From: JAGNEJ01 sp043757865
Lineage (GTDB): Bacteria; Verrucomicrobiota; Verrucomicrobiia; Verrucomicrobiales; V1-33
Length of the DNA: 17,573 nt
Direction: 5' to 3'
NCBI GenBank assembly: GCA_043757865.1
Contig: JAYVOP010000263.1
Coordinates: 1-17,573 of the forward strand
Below the pieces are notes generated by a model. The model made no database searches, was not told the DNA's origin, and worked only from the letters and a program-made list of their open reading frames with translations. How positions within the stretch are numbered: the first letter of the stretch is position 1; each line of letters starts with the position of its first letter. The position numbers and the translations under genes were made by a program. Positions 12,423 through 17,573 of the stretch are shown piece after piece.

Positions 12423-14651
12423 ATGAAAATCCACACCCTCCTCGCCACACTTTGCCTTACCTCGTCCACTCTGGCCTGGAAGCCCGCGCCAGGGCCGCTC
12501 CAGACGAAATGGACAGCTGACGTGAACCCCTCTGCTCCGCTCCCAGAGTATCCCCGCCCACAGTTGGTGCGGGCGAAATGGCAGAACCTCAATGGCCTGT
12601 GGAAATATAGCCTCACGGACAAGGCCGCCACCACTCCACCCACGACATTTAACGATGAGATTCTGGTGCCTTTTCCTTATGAATCATCGCTCTCTGGGGT
12701 GGGAAAGCCGTGTATCCCAGACCAGCGGCTGTGGTATCGGCAGACGTTTACGCTGCCTGTGGATTGGAAAGACCAAGACGTGCTATTGCATTTCGGAGCC
12801 GTCACTTGGCAATGCACTGTGAGCGTGAATGGCAAACCCGTGGGCCAGCACACGGGCGGCTACAATGCTTTTTCCTTCGATGTTACGGAGCACCTGAGGG
12901 CGGGGGAAAATGAGTTGATCGTCTCCGCATGGAATCCGGTGGCCAGTGATGTGCCGGATGCGCAGGTGCTAGGGAAACAACGCCAAAAACCCAGCGGTAT
13001 CTTTTACACGGCCGCGACGGGCATCTGGCAAACGGTGTGGCTGGAACCAGTGCCCAAGGTGCATATTACGAGCATCAAGATCACGCCGGATGTGGATGCG
13101 AAATCCGTGCATTTATCTGCGCAGATCAGTGGCTCACCGACGGCTGTAGCGAGCGTGCAGATCTTCGATAATGAGCACGCGCTGGGCGAGCTAGCCTTGG
13201 TCCGAGGCGATGCCGAGACCACCATCCCGATGCCGGAACCGAAGCTGTGGACCCCAGAATTTCCGCATCTTTATACCTTGAAAATTCAACTTCGGAACAG
13301 TGAAAAGGACCGTGGCGGAGACACCGTGACCTCCTACTTTGCCATGCGCAAAATTTCCCTGGGCAAGGACGATAAGGGTCAACTAAAGATGATGCTCAAC
13401 AACCAACCCGTCTTCCAACGCGGCGTGTTAGATCAGGGCTACTGGCCGGATGGCATCTACACGGCACCCACGGATGCTGCGTTGAAATATGATCTGGAGG
13501 TGACCAAGGAACTAGGCTTCAACATGAGCCGGAAGCACGCCAAGGTGGAGCCGGACCGGTGGTATTATTGGGCGGATAAATTGGGTGTGCTGGTGTGGCA
13601 AGACATGCCGCAGATGTTCGGTAAAAAGGGGGATCTGTCAGCGACGGCCAAGGCTCAATTTGAAAAGGAATGGCGGGAGGAAATGGCGCAGTTTCATAAT
13701 CACCCATCAATCATTGTGTGGACGACATTTAACGAAGGCTGGGGCCAGCACGATACGGAGCGCGTGGTAGCGCTAACCAAGCAACTAGACCCCAGCCGTT
13801 TGGTGAACAATGCCAGCGGCTGGACGGATATGAACTGTGGGGACATCCACGATACCCACGCTTATCCCACGCCTAACTGCGAGCTACCCACTCCCACGCG
13901 GTCAAGCGTCTGTGGGGAGTTCGGCGGCCTGGGAATGAGGGTCGATGGCCACATGTGGAGCCAGAGTGGCTGGGGCTACCAGGGCGTTTATAGCCGCGCC
14001 TATCCGCTTACGAAAAAGTATCAACAACTGCTCGAAGTGGCCTGGAAATTGGCCGCTGAGAAGGGCATGAGCGGCTATGTTTACACCCAACTGACCGATG
14101 TGGAAGAAGAGAGTAATGGACTGCTGCCATATGATCGTTCGAGCATCAAACCAGACCTCGCCATCACCCGAGCGGCCAATCAAGGGAAATTCCTCCCACT
14201 GCCTCCAAACCCGCATCCTGACATCCTCCCCACTTCCGCAGAGGAGCCCCAGACGTGGCGTTACACCCTGGATCAGCCTGCGGAAAACTGGGCCGCACTA
14301 GCCTTCGATGCCAGTGCCTGGAAGACTGGGCCCGGCGTCTTTGGTAAGGACGTGCAGTCCATCGGAACGCCCTGGGAAACTCCAGATCTCTACATCCGCC
14401 GGGAGTTCACACTGCCGGACCCCGTGCCTGCTAACTTAGTGCTCAACGTGCTGCACGATGAAGATGTAGAAGTCTATCTCAACGGAGTTCTGGCCGGTAA
14501 ATTGCCTGGCTTTAAAGGAAACTACGTGCCCCTAGTCATCAGCGCTGAAGCGCGGAAGAGCCTGCACCCCGGCCTGAACAGCCTAGCCGCGCATTGCCAT
14601 CAGAGCATCGGCGGCCAAGGTTTGGACGTGGGAATCAGCACCGAGCCCTAG
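12423..14651 (+). CDS. Secreted glycoside hydrolase family 2 enzyme
   Basis: 742 residues with an N-terminal signal peptide (MKIHTLLATLCLTSSTLA). Domains in order: sugar-binding jelly roll (about 50-210, from QNLNGLWKY through PFPYESSLSG), Ig-like beta sandwich (about 212-310), catalytic TIM barrel (about 310-580), and an extra C-terminal jelly roll (about 610-742, with LYIRREFTLPD and DVEVYLNG). The acid/base is Glu438 in FNEGWGQ and the nucleophile is Glu499 in CGEFGG, as in retaining GH2 enzymes. RKHAKVEP and LVWQDMP mark barrel strands. GH2 includes beta-galactosidases, beta-mannosidases and beta-glucuronidases, and the sequence alone does not tell me which. The neighbouring CE15-type esterase makes a hemicellulose side chain likely (inference). 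There is no Shine-Dalgarno sequence. The TAG stop shares CTAG with the stop of the opposing rlmN. Confidence 0.92.
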   Translation: MKIHTLLATLCLTSSTLAWKPAPGPLQTKWTADVNPSAPLPEYPRPQLVRAKWQNLNGLWKYSLTDKAATTPPTTFNDEILVPFPYESSLSGVGKPCIPDQRLWYRQTFTLPVDWKDQDVLLHFGAVTWQCTVSVNGKPVGQHTGGYNAFSFDVTEHLRAGENELIVSAWNPVASDVPDAQVLGKQRQKPSGIFYTAATGIWQTVWLEPVPKVHITSIKITPDVDAKSVHLSAQISGSPTAVASVQIFDNEHALGELALVRGDAETTIPMPEPKLWTPEFPHLYTLKIQLRNSEKDRGGDTVTSYFAMRKISLGKDDKGQLKMMLNNQPVFQRGVLDQGYWPDGIYTAPTDAALKYDLEVTKELGFNMSRKHAKVEPDRWYYWADKLGVLVWQDMPQMFGKKGDLSATAKAQFEKEWREEMAQFHNHPSIIVWTTFNEGWGQHDTERVVALTKQLDPSRLVNNASGWTDMNCGDIHDTHAYPTPNCELPTPTRSSVCGEFGGLGMRVDGHMWSQSGWGYQGVYSRAYPLTKKYQQLLEVAWKLAAEKGMSGYVYTQLTDVEEESNGLLPYDRSSIKPDLAITRAANQGKFLPLPPNPHPDILPTSAEEPQTWRYTLDQPAENWAALAFDASAWKTGPGVFGKDVQSIGTPWETPDLYIRREFTLPDPVPANLVLNVLHDEDVEVYLNGVLAGKLPGFKGNYVPLVISAEARKSLHPGLNSLAAHCHQSIGGQGLDVGISTEP

Positions 14652-15709
14652 GCGGCTCCAGCCCGCGCGCTGAGTTGCCCGCAACCCGCATCCACATCCA
14701 GACCCCGTTTCTGCCGCACCGTGGTGGGCAGGCCTGCGGCTTGGAGGATGGCGGAGAACGCCTGCACCGTGCGGTCATCCGTCGTCTGCCCAGCGTAGCC
14801 ATCGGTAAGATTCAGTGGGATCAGATTTACCTGCACCAGCATACCTTGCAGCAGCGCGGCTAGAGCGGTGGCCTGGGCCGCAGAATCATTTTTCCCAGCA
14901 ATTAAGGTCCACGCGATCAGCACCTTTTCCCCCGTAGCGGCACTGTAATCCCGACACGCCGCTAGCAACTCCGCCAAGGGCCAGCGCTGATTGACCGGGA
15001 TCAACGCGCTGCGTTCCTCATCCGTGGCCGCATGGAGGCTCACGGCTAGATGATACCGCTGGGCCTGCTGCGCCAGCGCGCGGATGCCGGGCACGTGGCC
15101 CACGGTGCTGATGCTGATCTTAGAGGGGGCCATGCCCAGCCCTAGCGGTGCGGTAATGATGTCCAGCGCCTGCATCACGGATGGGAAATTATGCAGGGGC
15201 TCACCCATGCCCATGAGGACCAGATTCCGCAGCTTTTCCCCAGTGAGCCTAGCCAGTTCCCGCTGCACATGGAGGACCTGCGCCACGATCTCTCCCGGCT
15301 GTAAATGACGCGTGAATCCCATCTGTCCGGTGGCGCAGAACACGCAGCCCATGGCGCAGCCCACCTGCGTGCTCAGACACGCGGTGAAACGTCCCGGATA
15401 GCCCATCAGCACCGTTTCCACGGCTTGGCCATCGGCTAGGCGCAGCAGATATTTCCTCGTCCAGCCATCCGTGCTGACCGTTTCCGTGACCACATGAGGA
15501 ACCTCCAGGCGCAGCCGCCCCGCGCTCTGTTCCGCCACCACCCAGCGTTGCAGCGGCGGCAGGAAGTCTGCGCGGTCCGTGAGCTGCGTGGCGTAGTCCC
15601 GGTGCAGCGCCTGGAACAACGTCCTCCCATGGCTCGGCCGCACGCCAGACTCGATGAGAAGGCTTTCGAGATCCGGCAAGGTGAGATCGTAAAAGGAACG
15701 CGGGGACAT
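14648..15709 (-). CDS. rlmN: Dual-specificity 23S rRNA A2503 / tRNA A37 C2-methyltransferase RlmN
   Basis: 353 residues from the ATG at 15709. RlmN is a cytoplasmic radical-SAM enzyme that methylates C2 of A2503 in 23S rRNA and of A37 in some tRNAs. The [4Fe-4S] cluster motif C-x3-C-x2-C is Cys118, Cys122 and Cys125 in QVGCAMGCVFCATGQMGF. LVLMGMGEPLHN, ISTVGHVPGI and AVSLHAA follow in the expected order. The C-terminal Cys343 in AGCGQL matches the methyl-carrying cysteine. A longer open frame runs back to 15838, but its first 43 codons read through the tRNA-Arg gene, so I reject that start; MSPRSFYDLTLPDLESLL looks like a normal RlmN N-terminus. The ATG lies 26 bases beyond the tRNA 3' end and has no Shine-Dalgarno sequence. 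It is probably transcribed with the tRNA. Confidence 0.95.
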   Translation of the reverse strand: MSPRSFYDLTLPDLESLLIESGVRPSHGRTLFQALHRDYATQLTDRADFLPPLQRWVVAEQSAGRLRLEVPHVVTETVSTDGWTRKYLLRLADGQAVETVLMGYPGRFTACLSTQVGCAMGCVFCATGQMGFTRHLQPGEIVAQVLHVQRELARLTGEKLRNLVLMGMGEPLHNFPSVMQALDIITAPLGLGMAPSKISISTVGHVPGIRALAQQAQRYHLAVSLHAATDEERSALIPVNQRWPLAELLAACRDYSAATGEKVLIAWTLIAGKNDSAAQATALAALLQGMLVQVNLIPLNLTDGYAGQTTDDRTVQAFSAILQAAGLPTTVRQKRGLDVDAGCGQLSARAGAA

Positions 15710-15735
15710 GCCGGGCAGGGAAAGATAAGGAAAAA

Positions 15736-15807
15736 TGGTCCTGGCGGGAATCGAACCTGCATCACCGGCTTCGGAGACCGATGCACTATCCATTGTGCTA
15801 CAAGACC
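15736..15807 (-). tRNA. tRNA-Arg (anticodon CCG)
   Basis: Seventy-two bases fold as a full cloverleaf. Acceptor stem GGTCTTG with CAGGACC (one T-G pair), D stem GCAC/GTGC, anticodon stem TCGGT/GCCGG (two T-G pairs), loop CTCCGAA giving anticodon CCG for codon CGG, four-base variable region, T stem GCAGG/CCCGC with loop TTCGATT. The T stem has one A-C mismatch (positions 51-63). The discriminator is A and CCA is not encoded. TTTTT follows directly at 15731-15735. Position 37 is A, the base RlmN can methylate. A weak promoter-like pair lies upstream on this strand (TTGCGT at 15850-15855, 16-base spacer, CAATCT at 15828-15833). Confidence 0.93.
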
Positions 15808-15913
15808 GTATCATTGATGGGGCCGGGAGATTGCCCACGCGTGCGAGCCACGCAAGGAGATAAATGCCGAATCTGGTCTGGCCGCTTAGCCACCTGTGGG
15901 GCTACTGCACGGA

Positions 15914-15938
15914 CAGGCCCCCGGCTCCACGGGGCCTG
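15914..15938 (-). terminator. Hairpin downstream of the substrate-binding protein gene
   Basis: Arms CAGGCCCC and GGGGCCTG form a perfect 8-base-pair GC-rich stem with a 9-base loop, 16 bases after the stop of the binding-protein gene. No T run follows on this strand, so it may stabilise the 3' end or act with Rho and not as a classical intrinsic terminator. The rest of 15808-15954 shows only the weak tRNA promoter candidate. Confidence 0.5.
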
Positions 15939-15954
15939 CGCGTTCATTTAAGGC

Positions 15955-16998
15955 TTAGTGCTGCACGGCGGCAGCCGCAGCCTTGAGATCCGCGAGTTTC
16001 TTTTCAAAGGCGGCCACGGTGCTCTTGGTCACGACTTGCACGGGGATGGGAATCTCTTTGCTGGCAGGGATCGCCACGGCTTTGCCATCATAGATGTCTT
16101 TCAGGTATTTCATCGCTTGATAGCCAAATTCATAGGGCTGCTGGACCAGGGTGCCATCACAGTGACCGGCGGTGATCGCGGCCAAGGTGGAGGGATCTTC
16201 ATCAAAGGCAAAGACGCGGATCTGGCCTAGTTTCCCCGTGCTCTTCAGCGCCTCTAGCACTTGAGGCGCGTTATAGGACCACAGGCCGATGAAGCCGGAG
16301 AGATCCGGATACTTCGTCACCGCGTTCTCCGCATTCCGCTTGGCCACCGTTTGATCCGCACCATCCGTGATGGTCTCTAGCACGGTGTATTTCCCTGCGG
16401 TCAGGGGCTGAGAGGCATCCCCATTCACGGCCTCCGCAGAGCCGCCCATTTCCAGGATTAGCCCTTCCCGACGCTGCTTGGCATTCAGCGCATCCAGCTT
16501 GCCCACCGTGATGATGAGCCGGCCGCCCTCCGGCAACTGGGCTTTGATAAATTTCCCCATTTCCCGTCCGGCATCCACGTTGTTCGTGCCGATGTAGAAA
16601 CGCCGATTGCTCTTCGGGGCATCACTATCATGGCAGAGCAGGGGCATGGCGGCGGCCACTTTGTTCAGGGCATCCCCTTGGTTTTCGGGGTCGATGGGGC
16701 TGACGGCCACACCTTGGTAGTCACCTTTTTGGATGATGTTTTCCAGCACGCGATTCTGCTCAGAAGCATTGCCCTTGGCTGGGGAAAGGAAGTCTGCGGT
16801 AATGCCAAAGTCCGCCTCCGCCTTGATGAGTCCAGCCTGCGCGTAGGTCCAGAAGTCACTGCTATTATTAATCACGAAGGCAAACTTCGGACCCTTGGTG
16901 GCCTTAGCTCCAGGGGTGGCAGTGGGGTTGCAGGAGAGGAGGCCCACAAGGCTTAGAGTGCCCAGGACGATGGTATTGATGAGGAATTGGCGTTTCAT
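15955..16998 (-). CDS. Lipoprotein substrate-binding protein of a sugar-type ABC transporter
   Basis: 347 residues. The N-terminus MKRQFLINTI plus hydrophobic core ends in a lipobox LLSC, with Cys23 as the lipidated residue, so the mature protein is membrane-tethered outside the cytoplasm. Residues about 38-330 have the periplasmic-binding-protein fold of the ribose/LacI type: FVINNSSDFW near the start, EQNRVLENIIQKGDYQGVAVS, then CHDSDAP and FYIGTNNVDAGREMG, and later IGLWSYNAP. Proteins of this type bind a monosaccharide or related sugar and deliver it to an ABC permease. No permease or ATPase gene is adjacent: zinc-ribbon gene upstream, tRNA downstream. The ligand cannot be told from sequence. 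The start has no Shine-Dalgarno sequence, but a good -10 box (TATAAG) lies 9 bases upstream, so the transcript may be almost leaderless. Confidence 0.9.
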   Translation of the reverse strand: MKRQFLINTIVLGTLSLVGLLSCNPTATPGAKATKGPKFAFVINNSSDFWTYAQAGLIKAEADFGITADFLSPAKGNASEQNRVLENIIQKGDYQGVAVSPIDPENQGDALNKVAAAMPLLCHDSDAPKSNRRFYIGTNNVDAGREMGKFIKAQLPEGGRLIITVGKLDALNAKQRREGLILEMGGSAEAVNGDASQPLTAGKYTVLETITDGADQTVAKRNAENAVTKYPDLSGFIGLWSYNAPQVLEALKSTGKLGQIRVFAFDEDPSTLAAITAGHCDGTLVQQPYEFGYQAMKYLKDIYDGKAVAIPASKEIPIPVQVVTKSTVAAFEKKLADLKAAAAAVQH

Positions 16999-17007
16999 GT
17001 GGGCGTG

Positions 17008-17035
17008 CTTATAAAGGAATCCCGCAGTGGCGCAA
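17008..17035 (-). promoter_or_regulatory. Candidate promoter for the substrate-binding protein gene
   Basis: Reading the minus strand: TTGCGC (17030-17035), a 16-base spacer, TATAAG (17008-17013; five of six bases match TATAAT), then 9 bases to the ATG at 16998. The expected start of transcription is about 2-3 bases before the ATG. The -35 box is weak (three of six). Found by eye. Confidence 0.4.
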
Positions 17036-17050
17036 AGCTAAATTTTCCCT

Positions 17051-17362
17051 CTATCTGCGCGAGAGCATGGGCACCCACGCCACACTGGCTAGCAACACGA
17101 TGAGCAGGATGCCCACCAGCCACCAGCCCCAGTGCAGCCCCGCCGGACGCCACCCGGTGCGCGGGAATTCCCGCTGCATAAACTCCTCATAAGAGAACTC
17201 CTCCTCCAATCCTAACGCGGCTCCCTCGTCCTCATCCCCATGCAGGCCCGTGCGGGCATCCGCCCCACAGTCTGGGCAGGCCAGGGCCTTGGCGGGCACG
17301 TCTGCCCCGCAGTTCTGGCAGGTGAAGAACGGCGGCTGGGGGGAATTCAGATAGCGGGGCAT
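17051..17362 (-). CDS. Small zinc-ribbon membrane protein
   Basis: 103 residues. Two CxxC pairs (Cys15/Cys18 in CQNCGAD and Cys29/Cys32 in CPDCGAD) form a zinc ribbon. An acidic linker follows (about 42-60, with EDE and EEE). One transmembrane helix spans about 79-99 (WWLVGILLIVLLASVAW), and the tail ends SRR. Expected topology is a cytoplasmic zinc ribbon with a C-terminal anchor. It starts 14 bases after the stop of the DUF58-like gene, so the two are surely co-transcribed. Function unknown; zinc ribbons of this kind usually mediate protein-protein contact. Confidence 0.82.
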   Translation of the reverse strand: MPRYLNSPQPPFFTCQNCGADVPAKALACPDCGADARTGLHGDEDEGAALGLEEEFSYEEFMQREFPRTGWRPAGLHWGWWLVGILLIVLLASVAWVPMLSRR

Positions 17363-17376
17363 GGCGGTAGTTGCGG

Positions 17377-17573
17377 TTACCGTCCCCGGCCCTTTTTCCG
17401 GCGGATGCGTTGCAGCATGAAATTGGTCAGCAGCCCCTCCGCGCTCTCATCCAGGTAGGTGAAATGGTAGTCCACATCGAACTCCCGACAGCCGTGTTGC
17501 AGCGTTTTTAGATAGTCCTGCACCGCCTCCCGGTAGGCTTCCCGCAGCACCGTGGGATCCGTAATCAGGTCTC
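17377..17573 (-). CDS. DUF58-like protein, C-terminal end (5' partial)
   Basis: Sixty-four C-terminal codons before a TAA at 17377-17379; the rest lies beyond the right edge of the window. The visible part begins DLITDPTVLREAYREAVQDY, then HGCREFDVDYHFTYLDES and LTNFMLQRIRRKKGRGR. The order 'D-x-x-x-L-R-x-x-Y ... G-x-x-x-x-x-V-D-Y-x-x-x-x-x-D ... L-x-x-F-[ML]-x-x-R' resembles the tail of DUF58 proteins, which carry a von Willebrand A-like fold and usually sit beside a MoxR AAA+ ATPase gene. The call rests on a short piece and is moderate. Confidence 0.55.
   Translation of the reverse strand, partial: DLITDPTVLREAYREAVQDYLKTLQHGCREFDVDYHFTYLDESAEGLLTNFMLQRIRRKKGRGR

Noticed and set aside
14594..14863. 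89-codon + strand frame over the end of rlmN
   Set aside because: Lies opposite the conserved C-terminal end of RlmN; no independent support.
15710..15838. N-terminal extension of rlmN to 15838
   Set aside because: It is the translation of the tRNA-Arg gene; the ATG at 15709 gives a normal RlmN N-terminus and length.

Overview
The window looks like a chromosomal piece of a Verrucomicrobiota bacterium. The main reasons are a giant secreted protein built of autotransporter-associated beta-strand repeats with a PA14-like insert and a PEP-CTERM tail, secreted polysaccharide-degrading enzymes, a lipoprotein sugar-binding protein with the DSDAP-type pattern, and starts that lack Shine-Dalgarno sequences. 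The assignment rests on gene content and protein style only; no 16S or other marker gene is present.

Layout on the + strand: (1) bases 1-9956 hold the 3' 9.95 kb of one enormous gene whose start lies outside the window; it ends in a VPEP plus RRRR cell-surface sorting tail. (2) 10016-12139 encodes a secreted two-domain esterase, an N-terminal glucuronoyl-esterase-like (CE15) domain joined to a C-terminal SGNH/GDSL hydrolase. (3) 12140-12422 is a non-coding gap with nested inverted repeats, a T5 run, two overlapping hairpins and a fair sigma70-type promoter. (4) 12423-14651 encodes a secreted glycoside hydrolase family 2 enzyme.

Layout on the - strand, reading from the right edge: the last 64 codons of a DUF58-like protein, a small zinc-ribbon membrane protein, a lipoprotein substrate-binding protein of the sugar ABC type, tRNA-Arg(CCG), and rlmN. 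rlmN and the GH2 gene converge, and their stop codons interlock in one CTAG.

How the genes may work together: the esterase, the GH2 enzyme and the sugar-binding lipoprotein all suit use of a decorated plant polysaccharide such as glucuronoxylan (de-esterification, exo-glycosidase cleavage, capture of the released sugar). This is inference; the binding protein is on the other strand with no transporter genes beside it. The giant protein is probably surface-displayed. The tRNA and rlmN form a translation unit: RlmN methylates 23S rRNA and A37 of some tRNAs, and the adjacent tRNA carries A37.

I found no CRISPR array, insertion sequence, phage gene or rRNA. The most unusual items are the beta-repeat units that appear to be interrupted twice at the same point by a short inserted module, the CE15-SGNH fusion, the nested inverted-repeat element between the two enzyme genes, and the G8 tract in the giant gene where a one-base slip would remove the surface anchor.
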